Shown here: one piece after another, positions 34,542 through 45,864 of the stretch
Layout: every line of letters starts with the position of its first letter
Numbering within the stretch: the stretch's first letter is position 1
Assembly (NCBI GenBank): GCA_016946835.1
Contig: JACVTC010000100.1
Location: forward strand, 240,001 to 302,000
Source: Neocallimastix lanati (nom. inval.)
Lineage: Eukaryota > Neocallimastigomycota > Neocallimastigomycetes > Neocallimastigales > Neocallimastigaceae
DNA: 62,000 nucleotides
Reading direction: 5' to 3'
The notes under the pieces: model-generated
The model's input: only the letters and a program-made list of their open reading frames with translations
Database searches by the model: none
Told to the model about the DNA's origin: nothing
Made by a program: the position numbers and the translations under genes

Positions 34542-37266
34542 AAATAAAAATATATATATATATAATTTTTTTTAAAAAAAAAATAAAAAAAAAATAATAA
34601 TAAATTAAAAATTTCATGTACATTATAATAAAAGAATAATACTATTAATTCTTTATATTTTTTAATTTTCAATAATATATCAATTTTTAAAAAAATTGCT
34701 AATAAAAAGTAATTATATATATATAATATATAATGCTTCAAAAAATAAAAATAATAATATTTCATATAATATAAATATATATATTTTACATTCCATGTCT
34801 ATATATATTAATATTTTTTTATAAAAAAAGTTTTTCTGCATTTTCATTTTCCTAATACATATTACATATATATTTATTTTATTTATTTTTTTTTATGATA
34901 ATTTTCTAATAATATTTGTTAATATGTATTGTAATCTACAAATTTTATAAAATTTAAAATTAATAATAATAGTAATTAAAGTAAATAAAAAAGTAAATAT
35001 TATTTGTGTATTATATTATTAATTCATAATATTTTATAATTAAACCGTAAATGTTTCAAAACTAGTTTTTATATATCATTAATTTTTTTTTTTTTTTTTT
35101 TTTTTTTAATTAAATTTTTTTTTATTTTTTATTTCTTATTTTTTTTAATTTTTTTAAAATAAAGATGAATTCAATGATTTAACTTTTTTTTATTTTTTTA
35201 TTTTTTTACGAGATATAATCTATTATGAAAAATTAAAAACAAGATTAATTTAATCATAATTTATAATTATAATTTATAATAATAATTTAATTGAAACAAA
35301 ATTAGTAATAATTATAATAGTAAAAGATAACATTAATAATAATAATAGTAATAATAATAAAACTTAAAATGGTAAATAATAAATAAAACAAAGTAAAATA
35401 TTATTAAAATGATTAAATAATGATAATAATAATTATTTAAATAATTAAATTAATAATTATAATAATAATAGATGATAATAGTGATAATTATAATAAAACT
35501 TTTAATAGTAAATAATTGTTAAAAAAAAGTGATAAATTTTTAAATTAAAAAAAAAAAATATTCATAATGAAAATTCTCATGAATATCTCTTATAATTATT
35601 GTATATTGCCATAGTTTAAAATTTATTATATATTAATTAATTATTTTAAATAACTAATAATAAATATTTTTAATTTTTCAAATATATATATATATAATGA
35701 TTAATTAAACTCTTTATTATTATTTTTTAGATTAATATTATGATTTAAAGTTTATTTATGAAAGGAAAAAAATGTAAAATATTTTTAAAAAAAATCCTTT
35801 TTAAATAAAATTATATTAATAATAAATTTAACATTAGATATGAATATTAATTAAACTAAAAATTCTAAAATATAAAATGGAAAAAAAAAAAAAAAAAAAA
35901 AAAAAACTTTTTACTTATTAAAAATTAATTTTTTATATTATTTGCTTTTTATATAAGCAAAATGAGTATTTAAAAATGTTATATAAATATTTTAAATCTT
36001 CTATATTTTTACTATTATAAAATATTTAAATAGTAATAAAAAAAAGAATTATTAAATTTTTGTTATTAATCATTATTTATTATATATGTATTATAATTTT
36101 ATTATTTTTTTATTACTTTATTGTATATTAAATAAATAAATATTTGTATGATAATATTTTTAACAGTACTTTCTAAAATAATATTAAATATTTTTTAAAT
36201 ATTATAATTTTATTGTCTTATTATTACTTTATTATTGTATATATTTAATAAATAATAAATATTAGCATAATAGTAGTATTTTTTAACCATGTATTTTTTA
36301 TATATTTTTATTTTATTGTCTTATTATTACTTTATTATTATTGTATATATTTAATAAACAATAAATATTAGCACAATAGTAGTATTTTATAATTATACTT
36401 TGTAAGATAATACTAGGTATTTTTTAAATATATATAATATATTAATTTATTTAATTATATTTTTATTATATAATAGATAATTATTCAAATATTTACAAAA
36501 TAAAATAAAAATATATATATAATTAATTTATTAAAATTAATTGATACTAATTATAATACCATTAATTCAATATTAAATTACTAAATTTATTAATAATATA
36601 TAAAAATAAAATTAATTATTAACTCTATATAATACTGATTTTTATTTTATTTCGGAAAAAAATATATGAAATGTATTCCATTCATTTATAATTATTATAA
36701 TATATAAAATTTTTAATTTTTAGGAAAAAAATATCCATGAATCAATAATTCAATTAAATATTTTTACTTCTATTTATGAAATATTAAAGAGTTAATTTTA
36801 TTTATAAGTAATATTTTTTTATTTTTTTATTGATTTATTTTTTTATTTTTCTATTTTATTTTTAGATTTTTATATTAAATTCATACCAAATTTGAGCATT
36901 TAAAACTTTATTTACTATAAAAAAAATGAATAAATATTAATAATTAAATTTTTAATAAATTTTTATTAATATTTTTTAAAAAGTATTGTTTTTTTTTTTT
37001 TTTTTAATTAAATAAAATAAAAATTATAAAAAATGAAACAAAAAGTCAATTGAAACAGAATTAAAATGAAATAAAATAAAATTCTAATAATTATTTGTAA
37101 AATAACAATAAAAACTATATATATATATATATATATATTTTTTTTATATAAATTCAAAAATTTCATCATTTTATTTTTTTTCATTTAGAAATAATTTTAT
37201 TATATATTTAATTATGAACAATTTATAAAATATATATATATTATAAATATTAAATATAAATATTTA

Positions 37267-37383
37267 TATATAAAGTGTACATATATTTTATATTTTTTAA
37301 AACTTTACACAATATTATTATATTTTTAAAATTATTTTAAATTAAGATAAAAAAATATATTCACTTTTAATTAAAAAAGAAAA
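37267..37383 (+). promoter_or_regulatory. Conserved core promoter / 5' UTR of GH43 copy 3
   Basis: TATATAAAGTGTACATATA lies 117 bp before the ATG and is followed by the ACTTTACACAATATT block shared by the three copies. The promoter is intact although the gene behind it is frameshifted. Confidence 0.5.
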
Positions 37384-38849
37384 ATGAAGATCTTTAATAT
37401 TGTCGGTGTTCTCAGTGCTGTAAAACTTGTTGTCACTGCTGCTATCCTTAAAAATTCAAATTATTCTTCGGGTGTTTCAGTTCATGATCCATCCATTGTT
37501 AAAATGGTAATAAATATTATATTTTCGGTTCTCATATGGATACTGCCTATTCCACTGATTTAAGAACTTGGAAAACTTTGTATACCGGTGTTAACGAAAA
37601 TAATAAGATGTTTAGTAATCTTTTCTCAAAATCAAATTACGCTCCATTCTCGTATGTCGGTAAGAATTCTGATGGTAGTTATTCTGTTTGGGCTCCAGAT
37701 GTCATGTATAATCCAAAAATGAAGAAATGGGTTCAATATTTCTGTACCACTTCTACATTCATTAAATCTAATCTTTGTTATGCTACTGCTGATCGAATTG
37801 AAGGTCCTTATACCTATAAAGGTACTTTTTTATACTCTGGTTTCGTTTCTAATACTGTTAGTAAAACTAATTTGAAAGCTATTACTGGTGGTACAGATGG
37901 TAATCGTTACTACCCAAATAATAATTATGATTATAAAAAATTCCCAAATGCTATTGATCCTTCTGTATTCTATGATTTCAATGGAAGACTTTGGATGGTT
38001 TATGGTTCTTGGTCTGGTGGTATTTATATTTTAGAATTAAATGAATCTACCGGTCTTCCAAAACATAATATCAATAATGGTAATAATACTGATAAATATT
38101 TTGGTAAAAAATTAGCTGGTGGTAATCATCAATCTATTGAAGGTCCTTACATTTTACCTCATAGTGGTACCGGTTATTATTACTTATTCGTTTCTTATGG
38201 TGGTCTTACTTCTAATGGTGGTTACCAAATTCGAATGTTCCGTTCAAAGAATCCAGATGGTCCATATGTTGATGCCAGAGGTAGACAATTCATGGGAGGT
38301 AATAATGCAGATTATGGTGTTAAAGTAATGGGTAATTATAATTTACCTGGTCTTTCTAAGGCTTACATGGCTCCAGGTCATAATTCAGCAATTCGTGATA
38401 ATGATAATAAGGTGTACCTTGTCTATCATACTCGTTTCAATGATGGTGCTGAATATCATGAACCTCGTGTTCACCAAATGTTCTTAAATCAAGATGGATG
38501 GTTATGTGCTGCTCCTTATGCCTACTCTGGTGAAACTATTTCTCCAACTGGATATAATATGAATGATATGTCAGGTTCCTACAAAATTGTATTCCACTAT
38601 CATACTAAGGTTAATGGTGATATTTCTAATAATTACACTATTCAATTAAATAAAAATTATTCAGTATCTGGTAAATTCTCTGGTTTCTGGGGATACACCG
38701 CAAGAACAAACTTTATGCATATTAAAATTGGTAATGTTACTTACAAAGGCGTCTTCCTTAAACAAATGGATGAAGCTAAATCTAAAACTCTTGTTGCTTT
38801 CACCGCTATCGGTGATAATAATGATAGTATTTGGGGTGTTAAAGTTTAA
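37384..38849 (+). pseudogene. GH43 tandem copy 3, frameshifted by one base
   Basis: The sequence is the same as copies 1 and 2 except that an AAAAA run has become AAAA at 37501-37504 (after VHDPSIVK). This shifts the frame, so the signal peptide and catalytic D35 are read and then out-of-frame sequence follows. The rest of the gene, from residue about 52 to the normal stop at 38849, is fully open and keeps D192, E253 and H333, with no further lesions. The break is therefore very recent or a homopolymer sequencing/assembly error. An internal ATG (37536) could start a 437-residue protein, but it would lack the signal peptide and the catalytic base, so it is not expected to be active. Confidence 0.85.
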
Positions 38850-39592
38850 AGATAAAAAATATATATATATAATTTTTTAAAAAAAAAAAATAAAAAAAAA
38901 ATAATAATAAATTAAAAATATCATGTACATTATAATAAAAGAATAATACTATTAATTCTTTATAATTTTTAATTTTCAGTAATATATAAACTTGTAAAAA
39001 AATTAATAATAAAAAATTATTATAAATATATATATATAATATGTAATACTTTAAAAAAATAATAAAAATATTTATAAAATATTATTATTATTTTTTATAA
39101 TATTATCTATTTAAATTTTTAAAAACAATTAAAACAAAATATTATTAGTGTATTATATTATTAATAATATTTATATCTAATAATCAATAAAAAATCAATT
39201 AAACTACATAATAATATTTCAAAAGAAGTTTTTATATATTAAAAATTATAATTATTAATTTTTTTTTTTTTTTAATTACTTTTTAACATTTTTTTAATTA
39301 AAATTTTATTTTATTTTATTTTATTTTTATTTTATTTTTTTTTTATTTTTGTTAGTTTTTTTTTTTTTTTTTTTTTTTATTTGAAATAAAAAATTCAATA
39401 ATTTAATCATATATTAAATTTTTTTTAATTTACTATTTTTTATGAGATATAATTTATAATGAAAATTTAAAAATATGATTAATTTATAATCATAATTTAT
39501 AATTATAATTTATAATAATAATAATAATATAATTAAAAAAAAATTAATAATAATAATAAAAAAAAATAATAATAATAAAAGATGACATTAGT

Positions 39593-39632
<40 letters not shown>

Positions 39633-40191
39633 TTTATCATAGTAAATAATAAATAAAAAGAAGTAATATATTAAAATGATTAAATAATGATAATAATCGT
39701 AATATAAATAATTATATTAATAATTTTAATAATAATAGATAATAAAAATGATAATTATAACAAAACTTTTAATAGTAAATAATAGTTAAAAAAAACTGAT
39801 AAATTTTTTAAATTATATTAAAAAGGCATTCCTTATGAAAATTCTCATTTTAATTATTATAATATATTGCCATTATTTAAAATTTAATGATTAATTAAAT
39901 TCTTTTTTATTATTTTTTATATTAATATTATAATTTAAAGTTTATTTATGAAAGGAAAAAGTGTTAATATTTTTTAAAAAAAATCCTTTTTAAATAAAAT
40001 TAAATTAATAATAAATATAACTTTGGATATGAATATTCACAAAATAAAATAAAAATATATATATTAACCAATTTAAAAAAATATAAAATTAATTCATTAA
40101 AATTGATACTAATCATAATACCATCAATATAATATTAAACTACGAAACTGATTAATAATATATAAAAATATAATTAATCATTAACTCTATA

Positions 40192-40303
40192 TAATACGGA
40201 TTTTTATTTTTTTCAGGAAAAATATATGAAATGTATTCCAGTCATTTATAATTATTATTACAATATAAAAAATTTTAAATTTTTAGGAAAAAAAATATCC
40301 ATG
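40192..40303 (+). repeat. Remnant of a fourth tandem unit (left part)
   Basis: The unit marker TAATACGGATTTTTA and the following block, ending AAAATATCCATG, match the starts of units 2 and 3. The match stops abruptly at 40303 and resumes at about 40838 (TATTTATGGAAAAATAAAGAA, then on to about 40975). A 0.53-kb piece has therefore been inserted into a fourth unit. The GH43 gene expected downstream is absent. Confidence 0.75.
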
Positions 40304-40837
40304 TGTGTACCGCCCTGTAGCCTCTTAAGGCATGGAAATATTAAGTTTGTTCATTCACTCTGGTATGCTTTCTCATGGACAGATATTATCTCTGCTGGAT
40401 GGTCTTACTGAATGTTCAGCATTGGCGTTCTGACATGCAAATTATTGCTAAGAATTTTCTATTACACTTTTTCTTGTAGTGCCTTTTTAGTTCCTAACTT
40501 CCCTTTGAGGCGAAGCCAGTATAATCTAACCCAATGAGATTAGTTCTAACTCACTTGTAAATTACATATTTGTCAGAAAGATTGCTTTTGTAGAATTTAT
40601 TTAGATATATATGAACCCAATATGCTAAGAATTCCTTCTTAAATATATTAAATAACAGTACTTGTGCAACCCTCTCAGGCCCACAGTTAGGACAGTGTCC
40701 TGTCTATATAACTTAGGAAATTAAGAATATATACATATATAAGGAAGGGTAAATACTTAACCGTAACTCTAACCTCATATTCCGCAAAAACTTCTTGTGA
40801 GGAAAACCGGAAATAGTCAAAGGGAGGGGACCCAATT
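40304..40837. mobile_element. Composite repeat insertion (block B forward + block A reverse)
   Basis: This non-AT-biased segment interrupts the fourth tandem unit. Its left part (about 40380-40560: TCTCTGCTGGATGGTCTTAC, GTTCAGCATTGGCGTTCTGAC) matches 54490-54650 in the same orientation. Its right part (about 40600-40837) is the reverse complement of 53865-54080 (shared core CCTCTCAGGCCCACAGTTAG). Block A here lacks the tRNA-like head present at 53.8 kb, as expected for a 5'-truncated retroposon copy. No open reading frame is credible. Confidence 0.75.
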
Positions 40838-41132
40838 TATTTATGGAAAAATAAAGAATTTATTTTATCTATAGATAATAAATTTTTTTATTTTTTTTTT
40901 GGATTTTAATAGTTATTTTTTATATTAAATACAAATTAAATTTGAAATTTTGAAAATTTTTAAATTTTTAAATTTTTTTTTTTTTTTTTTTTTAAAACTT
41001 GGATTAGCAATAAAGTCTCCAGTCTCTTCTTTAAGTGTATCAGACTTTCATTTGGTTCTTTGCTATACTGCTTAGGAATCGACATGGATTTCTCTTTAAG
41101 CAAGGCTAATATGAAAGGCATTTCCTGCTTTT

Positions 41133-41580
41133 AAATGGGTTTTCAATACTAAAGATAATGGAATATATAAAACATGATTGGTCGTCAGAGGTTTTCAACA
41201 AATTAAAGGAGTTGATTACACCTGTACATATTCTCCTTCAATAGAAATGGATTGTTTTATATTAGCAATTACTATTGCATAAGTATATAAATGGAATTTA
41301 AGACAAATCGATATTAAAGCTGCATATTTGAATGCTAATTAAGATTAGAAAATTTATGTTCAAATCCCAATAGGTGATAAAAACCTCAATTGGGGAAAAT
41401 TTGGATTATTACAAAAGGCACTTTATGGACTCAAACAAGCTGGAAGACAATGGTTTTTACAAAATCCTTATTTTCTTAAGAAAAATAGGTTAATTCAATA
41501 TAGTACAGATAATTGTTTATTTGGTATATATAAAAATAATAAATTCATGATATAATGAATAATTATATTAATATTTGATT
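41133..41580 (+). pseudogene. Decayed Ty1/copia reverse transcriptase fragment
   Basis: One frame reads KWVFNTKDNG, then LVVRGFQQIKGVDYT, YSPSIEMD, QIDIKAAYLNAN, IYVQIPIGD, LLQKALYGLKQAGRQWF, STDNCLFGIY, which are the ordered RT motifs of Ty1/copia polyproteins. Several in-frame stops interrupt it (for example before LVVRGF and inside YLNAN*D*KIY), and the active-site YVDD region has decayed to LIFD followed by a stop. Integrase and RNase H parts are not recognisable. It sits just beyond the broken fourth GH43 unit, so retroelement insertion probably helped end the array. Confidence 0.88.
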
Positions 41581-41965
41581 AAAATCACCTACTTAAATTC
41601 AAAATTAATTATAAATATATATTATGGAATTGGTCTATTAATAATAAAATTTTTCTAATTTTTAAAAAAAACATATAAATTTTTTATCATAAAGAAAAGT
41701 TTTCATCAATATATAAATTATAAACAAAAATTAATTTGAATAGTTGATTTATTATTATTAATATTACTATTATTTTTTTTTTTATTTTTTATTTTTTTAG
41801 TATTACAAATAAAATATATATATATATATTTTAAAGGGTATAAAAATTCTTATTTTAAAAGTTCATTGATTTATAAACTTGTTTATGAATATAATAAATA
41901 AAATACATATATATGAATAAATTATTTATTTTTTATTTATTTATACTTAATTTTTAATTTTATCA

Positions 41966-42751
41966 TTAAAGATCTTCATTATCATCATTTCCACTGTCTT
42001 CATTATTATCGTTATTTTCATCGGCATCAACTTCTTCGGCTTCATCAATTTCTTCAGCTTCATCAACCTCTTCAGCTTCTTCATTATCATCATTTCCACT
42101 GTCTTCATTATTATCGTTATTTTCATCGGCGTCAACTTCTTCAGCTTCATCAACTTCTTCAGCTTCATCATTATCATCATTTCCACTGTCTTCATTATTA
42201 TCATTATTTTCATCAGCGTCAACTTCTTCAACATCTTCAACTTCATTAACTTCTTCTAATTTTTCATCTTCACCATTATCTTCCTCTTCATCATCACTAT
42301 TTTCTCCACTATTATCATCTTCACCTTCATTATTATTTTCTTTTTCTTCTTCATCCTCATTTTTGTCTTCTTCATTTTCTTCTTCATTTTCGTCATTACA
42401 TTCAGTATCTTCTTCTTCTTCATCGCATTCAGTATCTTCTTCTTCTTCTTCATTACATTCAGTATCTTCTTCTTCTTCATCGCATTCAGTATCTTCTTCT
42501 TCACTATCATTATTTTCAACATTATTAGCTAATTTTATTTCTTCTATATTTCCAGCCATTTCCTTTTCAATAGTATCTATCTCTTCAATTGGAATAGTAA
42601 CAACCTCTGTGACAGTTTCATAAAGGTAAACTGTTTCTTCTTCTTCTTCAATATCGTTTTCATCTTTATTTCTTCCTTCATAACCATTCGGAGCAGCTAA
42701 ACTTGCAATTGTATATACAAGTAATAAAGATAATATTAATTTGTAATTCAT
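41966..42751 (-). CDS. Secreted, highly acidic repeat protein with Cys-containing repeats
   Basis: A 261-residue intronless protein. Residues 1-19 form a signal peptide (MNYKLILSLLLVYTIASLA), and the rest is dominated by Glu and Asp. Two repeat types are visible. Four copies of EEEDTEC-like units place single cysteines at 90, 99, 109 and 118. Three exact 18-residue copies of VDADENNDNNEDSGNDDN lie at 177-194, 206-223 and 241-258, separated by EAEEVDEAEE spacers. A short ordinary segment (VYLYETVTEVVTIPIEEIDT, 41-60) precedes them. No transmembrane span follows, so it should be secreted. Clustered Asp/Asn could bind Ca2+ or other cations and the cysteines could cross-link chains, but function is unknown. 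The repeats persist in the DNA, so they arose by local duplication. Confidence 0.8.
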   Translation of the reverse strand: MNYKLILSLLLVYTIASLAAPNGYEGRNKDENDIEEEEETVYLYETVTEVVTIPIEEIDTIEKEMAGNIEEIKLANNVENNDSEEEDTECDEEEEDTECNEEEEEDTECDEEEEDTECNDENEEENEEDKNEDEEEKENNNEGEDDNSGENSDDEEEDNGEDEKLEEVNEVEDVEEVDADENNDNNEDSGNDDNDEAEEVDEAEEVDADENNDNNEDSGNDDNEEAEEVDEAEEIDEAEEVDADENNDNNEDSGNDDNEDL

Positions 42752-43062
42752 CTCGATTATTAGTATTATTACTTTTCTTGTTATTTCAGATTTTAAGTAT
42801 GAGGAATAAATTATTATATACTGATAAAAATTAAAAAAAAAAAAATTTTAAAAAAAAAAAATATAAAAGCTTAATAATAAAAATTTTTATATATAAATTT
42901 ATTGGAGAGAGTTAATTATTATATAAAATATATAAATATAGAAAAAATTAACCACTAAATTTTATAGATTTAAATTATAATATTTATATTTTATAATTAA
43001 TTAATTAAAATGAAGTTTCTATTTTTAATTTATTAAAATAATAATTAATAACATTTTAAACA

Positions 43063-43104
<42 letters not shown>

Positions 43105-43804
43105 TAATAATAATAATTAATTATAATAAAAAATATATATAATTAAAATAGTTTTGAACTTCACCAAAAAGGGTTATTTAAATAAACTAATTAGTATATT
43201 TTAAATATGTATATATTTATGTTTCATTTTTTATATTAAAAAAAATTTGTTAAAAAAAATTTAAATTTGTAAAAAAAATTTAAATTTGTTTATTCATTAA
43301 AATGTATAATTAATTTTATACTAATAAATATGGTATTAAATTGATTAAAAATATTAATAGTTATTTATAACTATTAATATTTATATTATATATTTATAAT
43401 AATATTTTTATTTATTATTTAATACTATGTTAGTATTTTATACTATTTAGATGATGATTAATATTTTAAAGTTATAAATAATATATATTTCAATATATAT
43501 TTTTTTGATGAAAATAATATATTTTTAATATTCACAATATAATATTATTTTTATATATTCAGCGTTATTATATATAATTATATTCAAATTAAAACATTAA
43601 ATTATATTAATTCATAATTATTAAAATACAACTAACATCATATATAAATTGTCATATGATTTTTTGAACTTATTATTACTTTAGTTGTATTTTAATGATA
43701 TTAAGTATTATAAATATAAAAAATAATACATATATATAATATGATGAATATAATAAAAAATAATTCAAATATTAATATTTAAATATGATAATAGTAATTA
43801 TAAT

Positions 43805-43852
<48 letters not shown>

Positions 43853-44051
43853 TATATAACATTATTAAAGTGTAAAATTGAGTAATTATAAATATGAATT
43901 TTTCATAAATACAAATAATGATATTTAACATTTTTAACAATTTTTTTTATTAAATTTGATTTATATGAAAAAAATGTTTAATTTTTGATTTAGCATATAA
44001 AAGCATTAAAGCATTTATTTTCTTTTTTCTTATGTTATATTTATAATCTCG
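42752..44051. other. AT-rich intergenic region
   Basis: Contains an AAT array at about 43065-43105, a second at about 43808-43850 and the inverted repeat at 43620-43696. No gene seen. Confidence 0.6.
43620..43696. repeat. Perfect 16-bp inverted repeat spanning 77 bp
   Basis: ATTAAAATACAACTAA (43620-43635) and its exact reverse complement (43681-43696) flank 45 bases. It could be a very small foldback or MITE-like element. No clear target duplication is visible. Confidence 0.7.
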
Positions 44052-44985
44052 ACCTTAACACTTAATACACTATAATTTTTTTACCAATAGCAGTGAAAGT
44101 GACAAGAATGGCGGATTTCTAACATCCATTTGTTTAAGGAAGATACCTTTTATAGTTAATATTCCCAATCTTTATCACGAAAAGTAGAACTGTAACCTGG
44201 AGCTCTGTAAGTATTAGTAAGATTAGGTAAATTATAATTACCCATTACTTTAACACCATAATCTGCATTATTACCTCCCATGAATTGTCTACCTCTGGCA
44301 TCAACATATGGACCATCTGGATTCTTTGAACGGAACATTCGAATTTGGTAACCACCATTAGAAGTAAGACCACCATAAGAAACGAATAAGTAATAATAAC
44401 CGGTACCACTATGAGGTAAAATGTAAGGACCTTCAATAGATTGATGATTACCACCAGCTAATTTTTTACCAAAATATTTATCAGTATTATTACCATTATT
44501 GATATTATGTTTTGGAAGACCGGTAGATTCATCTAATTCTAAAATATAAATACCACCAGACCAAGAACCATAAACCATCCAAAGTCTTCCATTGAAATCA
44601 TAGAATACAGAAGGGTCGATAGCATTTGGGAATTTTTTATAATCATAAGAATTATTTGGATAGTAACGATTACTATCTGTACCACCAGTAATAGCTTTCA
44701 AATTAGTTTTACTAACAGTATTAGAAACGAAACCAAAGTATAAGAAAGTACCTTTATAGGTATAAGGACCTTCAATTCGATCAGCAGTAGCATAACAAAG
44801 ATTAGATTTAATGAATGTAGAAGTGGTACAGAAATATTGAACCCATTTCTTCATTTTTGGATTATACATGACATCTGGAGCCCAAACAGAATAACTACCA
44901 TCAGAATTCTTACCGACATATGAGAATGGAGAATAATTTTATTTTGAGAAAAAATTATTAAGCATCTTAGTGTTTACCCGCTAAA
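44052..44985 (-). pseudogene. Decayed GH43 arabinanase-like gene, truncated and internally deleted
   Basis: On the minus strand, sequence matching the tandem GH43 genes starts at about 44985 (residue about 80 of the 488-residue protein) and runs through PDVMYNPKMKKW, NAIDPSVFYD and SIEGPYILPHSG. It then degenerates at the PGHNS motif, which reads PGYSS, so the conserved His is lost. The frame ends with WEY-stop at 44156. Homology resumes directly with the last ~35 codons (GVFLKQMD-like, then AFTAIG-like), so roughly 110-120 codons have been deleted. The N-terminus with signal peptide and catalytic base is missing, replaced by unrelated DNA near 44990-45090. One early in-frame stop (TAA in place of TCA) is also visible near 44938. 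It is inverted relative to the tandem array. Confidence 0.88.
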
Positions 44986-45864
44986 GATATATTCATTAAA
45001 AAGCTACTCTCGAAATCTATAATATATATTAATTTTTAAATCATTTGGACCACTAGTACAGAGGATATTGGACTTTAAAGAGTTTTATATATATATAAAA
45101 TAATTTAATTATTTACATAGACCATAAATAATAAATTAATATTTTATATAGATAAAATCTTTCACTGGGATTTTTATATTACTAATTATTATAAACAAAA
45201 TTAGTAATTATATTTTAAAGAATTAAAAATTAATAATAATTTATAATATTTTAAATGACTTAATAGTTCTAGATAAATTAATATAATATTTATTAGTAAT
45301 AAGTTAACAAAATAATTTCTAAAAGATTCTAATGAATTCCATTGATTTTTAAAGAGACTTATAATTAGTTTAAGATCTTAAATTATTTTATTTTTTAAAT
45401 ATTTTATTATTAAATGATTATATAGTTATTTTATTAAAAGATTTTTATTTATTTATTTTATTATTATATTTTATATAGTTAATATACATATATACATATA
45501 TATATTAAGATTAAATGTATTAGTTAATTATATTGTTAATTATTATTTTTAGATTAGTATAAAAAGGAATTGAAATTACAATTCTTTATAATCCTTGTAA
45601 AATTATTAACTAACCTTAACTTAGCTTGATTAATTATATCTATATTATTAATTCTTAGTATTAATCTTAATAAAGTTTATTATTAAATATTAAATAAAAA
45701 ATTTTAATAAAATATAATTTTTAAATATTGAATTTCTTTATTAATTTATAAAACTTTGTATGTAATAATTTATTTTAATTTTAATTATTATAATTAATTA
45801 AAATATCTTAACCTGACTAATATAACTCAAAACCTCAAAAACTTTATTATTATTTTTCTTTTCT
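44986..45864. other. Intergenic region, no gene recognised
   Basis: A mixed-composition patch at about 44990-45095 (contains TTTACCCGCTAAAG and GGACCACTAGTACAGAGG) abuts the GH43 pseudogene breakpoint and may be the edge of an insertion. The rest is AT-rich. Confidence 0.45.

Larger units (their letters stand above)
32325..36629 (+). repeat. Tandem unit 2 of the GH43 array
   Basis: About 4.3 kb. Its 5' flank (32325-33074) is near-identical to that of unit 3, and its 3' flank (34542 onward) is near-identical to that of unit 1. A mosaic of this kind is what an unequal exchange inside the gene between two older copies would leave. Around 35041-35090 unit 2 has about 50 bases (TAAACCGTAAATGTTTC...) that unit 1 lacks. 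Unit 3 keeps a diverged form of them, which points to a deletion in unit 1. Confidence 0.85.
36630..40191 (+). repeat. Tandem unit 3 of the GH43 array
   Basis: The 5' flank and gene match unit 2 closely. The 3' flank after 38850 is recognisably the same DNA but carries many substitutions and large deletions relative to units 1 and 2, for example loss of the segment equivalent to about 35860-36510. It is therefore the oldest 3' flank in the array. Confidence 0.8.

Noticed and set aside
37536-38849. Treating the open frame from the internal ATG as a complete functional GH43 gene
   Set aside because: It lacks the signal peptide and catalytic base present in the sister copies; a one-base deletion upstream explains it.
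42363-42623. Ser-rich plus-strand frame opposite the acidic protein
   Set aside because: Antisense of Glu/Asp codon repeats; the minus-strand frame has a signal peptide and ordered repeats.
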